Of a stretch of DNA of 64,000 nt, positions 26,388 through 35,367 are shown in pieces. The notes under the pieces were generated by a model. The model did no database searches and had not been told where the DNA came from. It saw only the letters and a program-made list of their open reading frames with translations. The first letter of the stretch is position 1, and each line of letters opens with the position of its first letter. Position numbers and translations under genes: made by a program. Source of the stretch: Paenibacillus sp. VTT E-133291 (GTDB taxonomy: Bacteria > Bacillota > Bacilli > Paenibacillales > Paenibacillaceae); NCBI RefSeq assembly GCF_002264395.1, contig NZ_NFVA01000001.1, positions 224,642-288,641 on the forward strand, written 5' to 3'.

Positions 26388-29300
26388 ATGTTAAAAAAAC
26401 TCGCAAAATCACTGCTAATGATAGTGCTGATCTTCACGGCAGTGTTCCCTGTAATGGGTGCTTCTGCCCATGCTGAAGAGACGTATGCCGATGATTTCTC
26501 TGCTCTGCCAGCAGCGGAGCTGCGTTCGGAGAATTGGCTGATTGACAGTAGCAATCCTCAATTCTTCGGCGGGGATGCTACGCGGTTGGTCAGGACATCC
26601 ACGGATACTGGTTATGCTGTTTATTCATTAACAGGGGTTCAGTCGTTTACGCTTCAGGCCTATTATTTCTCTGGCTCAACAGCCGTAATCAAGTTCTACG
26701 GATCGAGTGATGCGACAGCGTGGACGGAGATTCCGGCCATTAATGACAGTCCCACAGCAACTGGTTCTGGTTGGTATGGAACAGTATACACGCCCACAGG
26801 TGCACTTCCGAATGATATCAATTATCTCAAAATCGAGATCAGCGGCGACCTCGACACCTGGTTGATGCAGCTTGGACATCTTACGCTCTCCAATATATCA
26901 CTTGTACCCCAAAGGATTAACGATGAGATTGATGACGTTTCACAGCTCTATGCATTTAGTACAAATTGGTCTTTAGATACGAGCAACCCTACTTTTTTTG
27001 GCGGAGATCACTCTCGTGCGGTGAGAACAGCAGATTCGGCAGAATCACTTGTGTACCATTTGCATAATTTGCAGCATTTCATCATCCGTCTGCATTCCTT
27101 TGCCGGCTCTAGCGGAAGCATCAAGTTCTATGGGTCGGCGGATGCATCCTCGTGGACAGAGATTTCAGCGATACATGAAGCTCCACAGGCCACAGGAGAT
27201 TCAGCTTGGACAGGGACGAATTATACCCCAGCCCAAGGGGTTCCTTCCGGTATTCATTATTTAAAAATCGAGCTCAGTGGCGATTCCGCCCCTTGGCTTA
27301 TGCAGCTAGGTTCAGTCTCCATATCCAACCAGTTGCCTGAAGGTGGAGGGAACAGCGGAGGAGACGGTGATTATTACGTCGATTCAATTGCGGGCAGCGA
27401 CAGCAATGATGGAAAAACACCAGAGACCGCCTGGAAGTCCTTCTCTGTAGTTAACCAGACTACCTTTGAGGCTGGAGACCGAATTTTGTTAAAGAAGGGC
27501 GGAATCTGGAACGAACAATTATATCCTAAGGGTAGCGGAACAGACGATAAACCGATAACAATCACTGCCTATGGCAGCGGAAGTAAACCGACTATCAATG
27601 GTGGAGGCATGGCCGGAGCAGCTGTATACCTGCGCAACGCCTCAAACTGGAGCATCCGGGATTTGGAGGTCACTAACTATGCTTCCGAGAGAGGAACCGT
27701 TTACCGGGAAGGCATAATGGTGGAGAACGCAAACGGTGGAACATTAAGAAATATCCGCATCCAGGATAACTATATACATGATGTATCAAGCAGCTTCCGT
27801 TATCCGACAGTTTCCGGTGCAGAAGGTGGTCCACATGCGTTCGGTGGAATCTCCGTATATGTGGGCGGAACGACGGGCACGGACAAATTTGATGGGGTAT
27901 GGATCGAAGGTAACACGGTCGAACGAATTGGACGGACAGGAATTGTGGTATGGGATCAGCGTTTCAACGGAGCCGACTATGCTACGGTCAATGTTACGAT
28001 CCGCGGAAATTATGTCAAACAAGCAGACAGCGACGGCATCCTCACCTTCGGTGCGGACGGAGCGTTAATTGAGCATAACATAGCAGAAGAAGGTGGGAAC
28101 TACTCCGAAGAAGGCGAGTTTAACGGCTCAGCCGCAATCTGGCCGACCCGGGGCAAGAATAATATCGTGCAGTTTAATGAGTCCTTTAACACAAATAAAC
28201 CAGAGGGAGATGGTCAGGGCTTCAATCTGGATATCGATACTATGGACAGTGTAGTTCAATATAATTACAGCCATGGCAATAAGGGCGGATTCATGCTTTT
28301 TGTCGATGCCCGTTTAACTCCAGGAGTGCTGACCGGCTCCTCTAACAATGTAGTCAGATACAACATCAGCCAGAATGATCTGACGCATACGTTTAATTTT
28401 GCAGGCGGGGTTACGCCGGATACGCAAATCTATAACAATACGATCTATATCGGCACTGGGCAAAACACCAAAATAATCGACCATGAATGGGATGACGCAG
28501 GAAATATCAACGCTCCCTATACGTTCAGGAACAATTTGGTCTACAACCTTGGACAGGGGGGTTATAATCTGCCCGGGGTAAATGGCAGCTTCGACCACAA
28601 CCTGTTGTATGGAAATCATCCAGTAAGCGAGCCGGAAAATACGAATTCCGTCACAGCGAATCCGCTCTTGGTTGCTCAGGGCAACGGAGGAATTGGCTGG
28701 AATACAGTGGACGGTTACAAGCTGAGAGAAGGTTCTCCTGCACTTGGTGCTGGTGCTATTATTGCAGGTAACGGCGGTCGGGACTATTGGGGAAACGCTG
28801 TTTCAGCAGAAAATCCACCGAATATCGGAGCCTATAATGGACCCGGACTTGATCCTGCCATACTGCCTGAAGCACCTGTAGATGATCTGCGATTATATTT
28901 TCAAGGCTTAAAAATTGCTCCTCATATTACAGATGGTAGAAACGGAGGCCTATCCCTTCAACTTCAGTTTACAAACAGTTCTGGAGTAGACCCTCTGAGA
29001 ATTAACAAAATTTCCTGGAAAATAGGAGAAGGAAGTGGCCAGATTAGCGGGAGTCAGCTGCAACTGGCCGAAATCGCTCCTAATAGCCGATTTACTTATC
29101 CAATTCCTTTGCCGGGATTCTCTGAAGGCGTTAAATATCCCCTAGAGTTGACTGTTGACCTTGAAGGCTATGAGTCAGTTCACCTCAAGCAAAACATAGA
29201 TATTAACCGGATGCAGCATCAGACAGATACAGGAACTCCCGCGCTGATTGATCTTGCAGACGGAACCCCTTTGCTGAGCGGGTATAACGGTGTGGATGAT

Positions 29301-31319
29301 CTTAGCGGAACAGCACAACTACGCTGGGACGCGGATAACATCTATTTGACCACCGACATCCGTGATGATGTATTCAACCATAACGCTTCCGGGATTAATA
29401 TTTGGCAAAATGACAGTATTCAGTTCAGCCTTGCTCCCGGTGTACCGGGCGATAGCCAATCCTGGTATGAATATGGAATTTCGCAGACACCAGAGGGGCC
29501 ACAAATTTACCGTTGGCTGTCTATGAAGGGAGCCGCTACCGGATTGTTGACCAAGGGAACACTAAGTGTAACCCGAAATGAAGCGACTAAGATTACCTCA
29601 TATGCACTGGCACTGCCGTGGAGCGAAATAAGTCCAATTCGAGGAGCGGGAGGCAATGTCTTGAGCTTCTCGATGTTGGTCAACGATAATGATGGTGCGG
29701 GCCGAAAAGGATATATTGAGTGGGGATCAGGCATTGGCGCTGCGAAAGATGCGACACTCTTCCGTACCTTCCAGTTTATGAATGTCGAAGATGAGGAGGA
29801 GACGCAACCGAGTGATAATGCTGATTTAAGCCTTTTGAGTATAGAGGGTTCAGAAATTCCCGGGTTTGACCGTAACACACTTTCCTATACAATTAACGTG
29901 CCCTTTTCTAAAACAGCCGTGACTGTAACAGGGATACCTTTAGATCCGAAAGCCAAATTAACAGTAACAGGCGGAAGTGAACTTAAGGTAGGAGAAAATA
30001 GAGTCGATATCAAAGTTACGGCTGCAAACGAAACTACAACAAAAAGCTACATTTTGAATGTGGTACGGAGTGAAGACCGCGGGGGAACAGATACACCCGG
30101 CAGTTCGTCCGGCAACAATAATGACGGGAACAATAGTAACAGTGGAAACAGTGGAGGGAAAATAGTTCATCCAGTGAATATAATCTCAGCCGGACGTATT
30201 CAGATTCAGGATTCACCTGATACTGAAGGAATGCGCCTTGTACAGCTTCCCACTGGAGAAATTAACAAAGCGATGAAGGGAGTGCAAGATGGTGCATTGG
30301 TACTTGAGCTTACTGCGGAGGAGGCCATTGCCCGTAGTGTTACTTTTCAAGTGCCCGTTACCGAACTAAAAGAGAAGGTTACCTCCCTTAAAATAAAAGC
30401 AGGAGCCACCATCATAACGCTCCCTATTGAGAAGATGGGTGGCAATATTCCGGAAGGTTCCAAGCAGGTGGAGCTATCCATTCATATTGTTGATCCTTCA
30501 ACCCTTTCTGTTGCATTAAAAGAGAAATGGCAAACGCATGCCGTGTACCGGATCTCCTTGATGGTAGACGGAAAGCAAATAGAAACACTAGGTCAATCTG
30601 CGGCAATGAAGGTCTCGTTTGGATATAAATTGAATCCTAGTGAAGCGCCGAATCAAGCCATCGTCTATTCTATTACCCGCGAAGGGCTGGCGGAAGTGGT
30701 CAAAAACTCCAAATACGTTTCAGGTACAGGGAGCATCACGTTCACAACACGGAACTTCGGATTATACGCTGCGGCGAATGGAGATATACACTTCTCTGAT
30801 ATCAATTCGGACTTAGCTGTTATCCTAGAAGCATTGGCTTCCCGTGACCTGGTGCACGGCACAGGCGATGGCAAATATGAGCCTGCCCGCCAAATCACCA
30901 GAGCGGAGTTTGTTCAACTGCTGGTATCGGCACTGGAGCTTCAGGCTGAGAACAGCAATACTTTCGAAGATGTGAGTCCAGACGCTTGGTATTCCCAAGC
31001 TGTCTCAACAGCTCAGGCACTAAAGCTGGTTAACGGACGCAGCGAAAGCTTATTTGGCGCAAAAGAACCGATTACTCGCCAAGAAATAGCTGTTATCTTA
31101 TACCGCGCTCTGAGCTTAGTTTCACTTCAGCCGGATTATTCCAGCAAAACCGTAGTATTTGCTGATCAGAAGCAAATCGGAGCTTATGCCAGAGAAGCGG
31201 TTGAGCACCTGCAGCAGTCAGGAATTATCAATGGTTATTCCGACGGCACCTTCAGACCACTGAATCTGACCACCCGTGCGGAGGCTGCAGCTTTGATTTA
31301 TAAAATTTTGGGATTGTAA
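26388..31319 (+). CDS. SLH-anchored multidomain beta-helix polysaccharide-active protein
   Basis: A 1643-residue secreted protein with a signal peptide ending near SAHA (residues 1-27). Two copies of a 135-residue beta-sandwich follow (about 38-175 and 185-315), sharing NP.FFGGD...VR, IKFYGS.DA..WTEI and the closing WLMQLG...SN. A right-handed beta-helix domain starts at YYVDSIAGSDSNDGKTPETAW (about 330-820) and is the likely lyase or hydrolase. Then come an accessory domain, a CBM9-like domain (about 950-1130), a cadherin-like sandwich (about 1145-1225), a Gly/Asn/Ser linker, a further sandwich, and three SLH modules ending at the C-terminus (TFEDVSPDAWYSQA, then VFADQKQIGAYAREAVE). It would attack the polymer at the cell surface and hand oligosaccharides to the ABC importer. 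The catalytic specificity is not readable from sequence alone. Confidence 0.82.
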   Translation: MLKKLAKSLLMIVLIFTAVFPVMGASAHAEETYADDFSALPAAELRSENWLIDSSNPQFFGGDATRLVRTSTDTGYAVYSLTGVQSFTLQAYYFSGSTAVIKFYGSSDATAWTEIPAINDSPTATGSGWYGTVYTPTGALPNDINYLKIEISGDLDTWLMQLGHLTLSNISLVPQRINDEIDDVSQLYAFSTNWSLDTSNPTFFGGDHSRAVRTADSAESLVYHLHNLQHFIIRLHSFAGSSGSIKFYGSADASSWTEISAIHEAPQATGDSAWTGTNYTPAQGVPSGIHYLKIELSGDSAPWLMQLGSVSISNQLPEGGGNSGGDGDYYVDSIAGSDSNDGKTPETAWKSFSVVNQTTFEAGDRILLKKGGIWNEQLYPKGSGTDDKPITITAYGSGSKPTINGGGMAGAAVYLRNASNWSIRDLEVTNYASERGTVYREGIMVENANGGTLRNIRIQDNYIHDVSSSFRYPTVSGAEGGPHAFGGISVYVGGTTGTDKFDGVWIEGNTVERIGRTGIVVWDQRFNGADYATVNVTIRGNYVKQADSDGILTFGADGALIEHNIAEEGGNYSEEGEFNGSAAIWPTRGKNNIVQFNESFNTNKPEGDGQGFNLDIDTMDSVVQYNYSHGNKGGFMLFVDARLTPGVLTGSSNNVVRYNISQNDLTHTFNFAGGVTPDTQIYNNTIYIGTGQNTKIIDHEWDDAGNINAPYTFRNNLVYNLGQGGYNLPGVNGSFDHNLLYGNHPVSEPENTNSVTANPLLVAQGNGGIGWNTVDGYKLREGSPALGAGAIIAGNGGRDYWGNAVSAENPPNIGAYNGPGLDPAILPEAPVDDLRLYFQGLKIAPHITDGRNGGLSLQLQFTNSSGVDPLRINKISWKIGEGSGQISGSQLQLAEIAPNSRFTYPIPLPGFSEGVKYPLELTVDLEGYESVHLKQNIDINRMQHQTDTGTPALIDLADGTPLLSGYNGVDDLSGTAQLRWDADNIYLTTDIRDDVFNHNASGINIWQNDSIQFSLAPGVPGDSQSWYEYGISQTPEGPQIYRWLSMKGAATGLLTKGTLSVTRNEATKITSYALALPWSEISPIRGAGGNVLSFSMLVNDNDGAGRKGYIEWGSGIGAAKDATLFRTFQFMNVEDEEETQPSDNADLSLLSIEGSEIPGFDRNTLSYTINVPFSKTAVTVTGIPLDPKAKLTVTGGSELKVGENRVDIKVTAANETTTKSYILNVVRSEDRGGTDTPGSSSGNNNDGNNSNSGNSGGKIVHPVNIISAGRIQIQDSPDTEGMRLVQLPTGEINKAMKGVQDGALVLELTAEEAIARSVTFQVPVTELKEKVTSLKIKAGATIITLPIEKMGGNIPEGSKQVELSIHIVDPSTLSVALKEKWQTHAVYRISLMVDGKQIETLGQSAAMKVSFGYKLNPSEAPNQAIVYSITREGLAEVVKNSKYVSGTGSITFTTRNFGLYAAANGDIHFSDINSDLAVILEALASRDLVHGTGDGKYEPARQITRAEFVQLLVSALELQAENSNTFEDVSPDAWYSQAVSTAQALKLVNGRSESLFGAKEPITRQEIAVILYRALSLVSLQPDYSSKTVVFADQKQIGAYAREAVEHLQQSGIINGYSDGTFRPLNLTTRAEAAALIYKILGL

Positions 31320-31326
31320 TCATCAC

Positions 31327-31367
31327 AAAAAAGCTTGAGCCAAGTGTATTTGGCTCAAGCTTTTTTT
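31327..31367 (+). terminator. Rho-independent terminator
   Basis: Perfect 13-bp stem (31331-31343 with 31350-31362), six-nt loop, A run before and T run after. It can serve both strands, ending the surface-protein gene and the convergent methyltransferase gene. Confidence 0.92.
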
Positions 31368-31386
31368 CTTTTGTGAGTATAATATA

Positions 31387-32250
31387 TTATTTCTTCAGGT
31401 TGGCCACGCAACATATCTCATGTCCGCGACGTTCGCCTTGCCATTTGGCTAATAATGCCATTCGTTCTACAAATGGAGTATTCGGCCCATAGTAAGGATG
31501 CGCATCGATCAATACATCGGAAGCGGGAACCAGCTGCCGCGTGAATATCGAACTGATCTCAAATCCAGCCTGATTGAGTAAATCACGCACATTAGCCTCC
31601 GTGTAATGATACAGGTGATCGGGTTCAATAAATAACGGTGATTCAGGTCCGTAGACTTCATTGGTTATTGAATGGCTATTGGGAATACTGAAATAAATTT
31701 TCCCTTGTGTTGTCAAAAGAGTACGAATATCTTTCAAAAATGCAAATGGATCGGAAATATGCTCAAGCACATGCCAGAACACTACCGCATCATAACGAGG
31801 AAGATCAGGATTTTCAGCCGAGTCCGAGTCATCGTCTTGAGTTCTTTTCCATTCATCTTTAACCAAATCCACACCATATTTATATTTTGCATAGGCTCGA
31901 GACATTTGTGAGGGTTCAATGCCCATCGCTCTCCAGCCGCCATTTCCAGCCGCATGTAAAAATTCACCTGTTCCAGAGCCAATCTCTAGCAATGCTCCTT
32001 TTTCTGGACTGAACATTTCCAGCAGCATTAAATTAAAGAGAGCATGATCTGAATAGGTAGCTTGAGCATATTTTTCACGCATTGCAATCCATTCTGTATT
32101 ATAAATATCTGCGATTAAGCCGGTTGTATCAATCTCTGCAATATTCGCTCTAAAGATAAGACCGCAGTTGCTACACCGCATCAACGTAAACGAATGATAC
32201 TCATGGAATACCGTGATAGCTGGGGCAGGACCACACAAAATACATTGCAT
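31387..32250 (-). CDS. Class I SAM-dependent methyltransferase with N-terminal zinc ribbon
   Basis: A 287-residue cytoplasmic protein. Residues 3-32 hold two cysteine pairs, CILC and CSNC, forming a putative zinc ribbon. The Rossmann core has motif I LLEIGSGTGEFLHAA, the acidic motif II GIEPS, and FWHVLEHISDPFAFL, which is usual for the Methyltransf_23 type found in sugar C-methylation and glycan biosynthesis clusters. The substrate cannot be told. It converges on the surface-protein gene and has no co-directional partner; a glycosyltransferase scrap lies 220 bp upstream, so it may be what is left of a glycan-modification cluster. Confidence 0.75.
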   Translation of the reverse strand: MQCILCGPAPAITVFHEYHSFTLMRCSNCGLIFRANIAEIDTTGLIADIYNTEWIAMREKYAQATYSDHALFNLMLLEMFSPEKGALLEIGSGTGEFLHAAGNGGWRAMGIEPSQMSRAYAKYKYGVDLVKDEWKRTQDDDSDSAENPDLPRYDAVVFWHVLEHISDPFAFLKDIRTLLTTQGKIYFSIPNSHSITNEVYGPESPLFIEPDHLYHYTEANVRDLLNQAGFEISSIFTRQLVPASDVLIDAHPYYGPNTPFVERMALLAKWQGERRGHEICCVANLKK

Positions 32251-32472
32251 ATAAAATACACCTCCGTTATTCGTTTCACATACTCCTCCCAGGCTACTAG
32301 CTTGGGGTTAGGGCATCATAGTTCAATTGGAGTGCTTGGAGTGGGTTTTATTTCTTTCATTTTATTATCAATCTCGATAGAATATGCTAGTCTCACTAAT
32401 CCTAGACAAGGTCAAACTTCAATAGATTTATAGTATAGCTTTCTAGGAATTTAATATTAGGTGGCGCGGATA
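32251..32472. other. Non-coding gap upstream of methyltransferase
   Basis: I see no gene. An imperfect inverted repeat CCCAGGCT-ACT-AGCTTGGG sits at about 32288-32306, in the leader of the minus-strand methyltransferase; no promoter could be assigned. Confidence 0.3.
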
Positions 32473-32619
32473 TTGGGAATCCTTCCGTTGTCGTTGTGCT
32501 TGATTGTAAAGGATGAAGAAGCAAGCACATTGTTACAATCCATGATTACGCCAAAAGATTGTTGGCTTCGGAAATGCCTGTTACTATTGGAATTAGAATC
32601 GTCTCATAGATTGGAGTGA
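32473..32619 (+). pseudogene. Relic of a family-2 glycosyltransferase N-terminus
   Basis: A 48-codon frame from TTG 32473 begins GILPLSLCLIVKDEEAS, which matches the first strand of GT2 enzymes (usually PxISLCMIVKNEE followed by a conserved xLxxCLxSV helix). After DEEAS the similarity ends and the frame stops at 32619, eight nt before the next gene. The short length and loss of the helix point to a decayed fragment. A chance match is possible. Confidence 0.4.
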
Positions 32620-32626
32620 CAATGTT

Positions 32627-33298
32627 ATGAAGGTCATTATTTTTGGAGCAACAGGTATGGTTGGTCAAAGTGCGTTGCGTGAATGTTTGATAGATGATAG
32701 AGTTCAAGAAATACTTACGATTGGGCGTAAAAAGACGGAGCATCACCATACAAAACTAAGACAAATTCAACTATCCAATGTATCTGAATTATCAAGTATA
32801 CAAGATGAAATCACAGGTTTTGATGCATGCTTTTTCTGCCTTGGGGTTTCCTCTGCTGGTATGAAGGAAGATGACTATAAAAAAGTAACATATGATATCG
32901 CGCTATCCGCCGGAACAACATTAGCAAAATTGAACCCTCAAATGACCTTTGTATATGTTTCTGGAAGTGGGACGGATAGTTCAGAAAAAGGACGCTCTAT
33001 GTGGGCGAGAGTGAAAGGGAAGACAGAGAACGATTTGTTGAATCTACCTTTTAAGGACGCATATATGTTCAGACCGGGTGTGATTCTACCCCTATATGGC
33101 ATACAATCCAAAACAAAACTGTATCAGATTTTTTATGATGTGATGAAGCCACTTTATCCCTTGCTAAAGAAGTTAAACAGTGTCATTACATCTGAACAAT
33201 TGGGACGAGCCATGATTCAAGTAACGATTAACGGTTATCCAAGACCCCGAATAGAAAGCAATGAGCTCAAATCCACGATCAGGAGGTTAAATCAATGA
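32627..33298 (+). CDS. Atypical short-chain dehydrogenase / NAD(P)-binding protein
   Basis: A 223-residue Rossmann-fold protein with the cofactor loop GATGMVGQSAL at residues 8-18, FVYVSGSGTDSSEKG (active-site-like Ser region) and a KGKTENDLL segment in place of the classical YxxxK. It resembles the HTATIP2/YbjT-like atypical SDR group. Reaction unknown. The stop codon overlaps the start of the GNAT gene in ATGA, so the two are co-translated. A ribosome site TTGGAG precedes ATG 32627 by 11 nt. Confidence 0.75.
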   Translation: MKVIIFGATGMVGQSALRECLIDDRVQEILTIGRKKTEHHHTKLRQIQLSNVSELSSIQDEITGFDACFFCLGVSSAGMKEDDYKKVTYDIALSAGTTLAKLNPQMTFVYVSGSGTDSSEKGRSMWARVKGKTENDLLNLPFKDAYMFRPGVILPLYGIQSKTKLYQIFYDVMKPLYPLLKKLNSVITSEQLGRAMIQVTINGYPRPRIESNELKSTIRRLNQ

Positions 33299-33816
33299 AC
33301 ATTATCATTAGACAAGAAAAAGTTCAAGATATTAACGAAGTCTACCATTTAATCCAAAAATCATTTGAAAATGCGGAACATTCAGATCATGATGAACACA
33401 ATTTAGTAAATAGACTAAGGAGCTCGACAAAGTTTATTCCAGAGTTATCACTTGTAGCAGAATACGAGAATAAGATCGTCGGTCATATCCTTTTTACAGA
33501 AATACTAGTGGGTGATCAAACTCTGGTTGCGCTTGCACCTGTTGCAGTTCTGCCAGAAATGCAAAGCAAGGGCATAGGGAAGCTACTGATTATTGAAGGG
33601 CACAAAATCGCAAGGCAGCTAGGATATAAGGGCGCTGTCGTTTTGGGTCATGATAAGTATTATCCGAAGTTTGGTTATAAAAAAGCTAGTCAATATGGTA
33701 TAAAAGCACCCTTCGAAGTAAGTGACGCTAATTTTATGGCTATTGAGCTTATGAATGGTGGTCTCTCAGATGTCCAAGGTGTTGTAGAATACGCTAAAGA
33801 GTTTTTTGGAAATTAG
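33295..33816 (+). CDS. GNAT N-acetyltransferase (YhbS-like)
   Basis: A 173-residue single-domain acetyltransferase. The acetyl-CoA loop is seen in LAPVAVLPEMQSKGIGKLLIIEG (about residues 80-102), followed by GHDKYYPKFGYKKASQYGI, typical of the YhbS subgroup. The substrate is unknown. It is translationally coupled to the preceding dehydrogenase-like gene (ATGA overlap at 33295-33298), and a strong terminator follows, so the pair forms a complete two-gene operon. Confidence 0.8.
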   Translation: MNIIIRQEKVQDINEVYHLIQKSFENAEHSDHDEHNLVNRLRSSTKFIPELSLVAEYENKIVGHILFTEILVGDQTLVALAPVAVLPEMQSKGIGKLLIIEGHKIARQLGYKGAVVLGHDKYYPKFGYKKASQYGIKAPFEVSDANFMAIELMNGGLSDVQGVVEYAKEFFGN

Positions 33817-33825
33817 ATTAAACGT

Positions 33826-33866
33826 AAAAAGTGGAGCAAATGCTACGGCAGTTGCTCCACTTTTTT
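33826..33866 (+). terminator. Rho-independent terminator
   Basis: Fourteen-bp stem (AAAAAGTGGAGCAA at 33826-33839 with its complement from 33852), 12-nt loop, T run. Ends the dehydrogenase-GNAT operon. Confidence 0.9.
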
Positions 33867-33913
33867 ATTTGTTTACAGAATCATTTAGCACCTTTAAAAA
33901 AAGGATTGTGGAA

Positions 33914-33999
33914 AAGCCGAACTGAAAACGGCTTGACGAACAACTCTATCCTGTATAAAATTAAGCAGTGATTTAGTAAATTAGTAAATTAGTAAATTG
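33914..33999 (+). promoter_or_regulatory. Promoter with hairpin and tandem TTAGTAAA repeats
   Basis: TTGACG (33933-33938) and TAAAAT (33956-33961) are 17 bp apart. A short inverted repeat AAGCCG/CGGCTT (33914-33934) overlaps the -35. From 33971 to 33997 the 8-bp unit TTAGTAAA is repeated three times in tandem, in the leader just before GGAGTGA. A shorter array of the same unit precedes the DUF6530-like gene at 35759-35782. Confidence 0.55.
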
Positions 34000-34009
34000 G
34001 AGTGAAGCA

Positions 34010-34072
34010 ATGAAAATATCAAAAACGTTAAAGCATAATCCTATAGCCATGTTGGAGAGTTTGAGAAAATAA
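34010..34072 (+). pseudogene. 20-codon duplicate of the 5' end of the DUF6530-like gene
   Basis: ATG with a GGAGTGAAG ribosome site encodes MKISKTLKHNPIAMLESLRK and then stops. The product aligns without gaps to the first 20 residues of the protein at 35,802 (MKIPTTLKHKPVVVSENYEK), and the TTAGTAAA leader repeats are shared as well. It is therefore a truncated copy of that gene's leader and start. It could act as a leader peptide for the MFS gene 30 bp downstream, but decay after duplication is the simpler reading. Confidence 0.6.
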
Positions 34073-34102
34073 AAAAAACAGAAAAGGATTTGGGGTATTA
34101 CT

Positions 34103-35314
34103 ATGTTTTCTAATCGTTATGTTCGAACAATTATCCTCTCCCGTGTGTTGTTGCAGCTCGGAATATGGATACGGAATTATGCCGTCCTTCTTTATGTTTC
34201 TGAATTGACAAATAATAATCCAGTAGATGTATCTTTAATATCGGTAGCTGAATTTGCACCGATCTTTATATTTGGCCTGATTGGTGGGACCTTTGCCGAC
34301 AGATGGCGGCCGAAGAGAACCATGGTATGGAGCGATTTGTTATCTGGCCTGTCCGTTGGGGTGGTGCTGATTGCGGTCATGAATGGCGGATGGGTTGCGC
34401 TTCTTGTCGGATCTTTTGTATCTGCCAGCTTATCTCAATTTTCTCAGCCTTCGGCGATGAAGCTGTACAAAAGACATGTGCCAGCTGAACAGCTGCAGGG
34501 CGTCATGGCGATGTCCCAAACCCTTGTCGCTGTCTTTACGGTTTTGGGACCCGTTATTGGTACGTTTATTTTTATTAAGTTTGGAATTATCGTATCTCTG
34601 ATCCTGACAGCCGTTATGTTTCTGGGCTCTTCGCTTATATTGTCTTCCCTTCCTCGGGATGAAGAAGAATCGAGGTCAGGTAAAGCCAGCGGCTTCCTCA
34701 AAGAGTTAACGGCTGGCTTACGCTACATCGGGTCGAGTAAACCCTTAAGAACACTTAGTTTAACTTTCTCGGCGGTGGGATTGGCATCAGGACTAACTCA
34801 GCCGCTTCAGATTTTTCTTGTCATTGAGAATTTAGGTAAGGACAAACAATTTCTTCAGTGGCTTGTGATGGCTAGTGGGGCAGCCATGTTAGTAGGCGGA
34901 GCTGTAATAATCGGGATAGCCAAAAAAGTAAGGCCACAGCTATTGCTTTTAATAGGCTTACTTGTCAATGCCGTCTGTACGGTTGGAATGGGTGCTTCCA
35001 AGCAAGTTTGGCTGACGATTATTTTCTTGGTGATCAGTGGTTTGTTTTACCCTTGCATTCAAGGGGGGATTCAGACACTTCTTGTGCGAAATACCGAAGG
35101 GGCCTTTATTGGCCGAGTTTCAGGAGCAATCATGCCTATTTTTATGGGGATGATGGTGGTTGGCATGTTCATTTCCGGCTACCTCAAGGATACGTTCTCC
35201 TTGATGGGCGTATTTATGGCGAGTGGTGTATTTGTGATTATCGGTGCGCTTTTTCTGCTTCCTATTGTGGTTAAGAAACGAAGAAAAGTGGAGCTGGAAT
35301 CGCTGGGAAATTGA
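34103..35314 (+). CDS. MFS efflux transporter (macrolide-exporter-like)
   Basis: A 403-residue integral membrane protein with about 12 hydrophobic helices. The loop between helices 2 and 3 has GGTFADRWRPKRTM, the MFS motif A, and helix 5 has GPVIGTFIFIKFG. Overall it resembles the MFS_3 group that includes Mef-type macrolide exporters, proton-driven drug or metabolite efflux. The actual cargo is unknown. It ends in a basic KKRRK tail. It is co-directional with the GIY-YIG-like gene 53 bp downstream. Confidence 0.8.
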   Translation: MFSNRYVRTIILSRVLLQLGIWIRNYAVLLYVSELTNNNPVDVSLISVAEFAPIFIFGLIGGTFADRWRPKRTMVWSDLLSGLSVGVVLIAVMNGGWVALLVGSFVSASLSQFSQPSAMKLYKRHVPAEQLQGVMAMSQTLVAVFTVLGPVIGTFIFIKFGIIVSLILTAVMFLGSSLILSSLPRDEEESRSGKASGFLKELTAGLRYIGSSKPLRTLSLTFSAVGLASGLTQPLQIFLVIENLGKDKQFLQWLVMASGAAMLVGGAVIIGIAKKVRPQLLLLIGLLVNAVCTVGMGASKQVWLTIIFLVISGLFYPCIQGGIQTLLVRNTEGAFIGRVSGAIMPIFMGMMVVGMFISGYLKDTFSLMGVFMASGVFVIIGALFLLPIVVKKRRKVELESLGN

Positions 35315-35367
35315 AATTCCAATTACAATTACCATGAATTAAATATCTACGATAAGGAGAGAAAAAT

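Noticed and set aside
33971..33997. CRISPR or phase-variable repeat
   Set aside because: The unit is 8 bp with three copies; it precedes the ATG outside coding sequence, and the second array has a different copy number, but nothing shows phase variation.
34010..34072. Independent small gene
   Set aside because: Its 20 residues align end to end with the N-terminus of the DUF6530-like protein, so it is a duplicate fragment.
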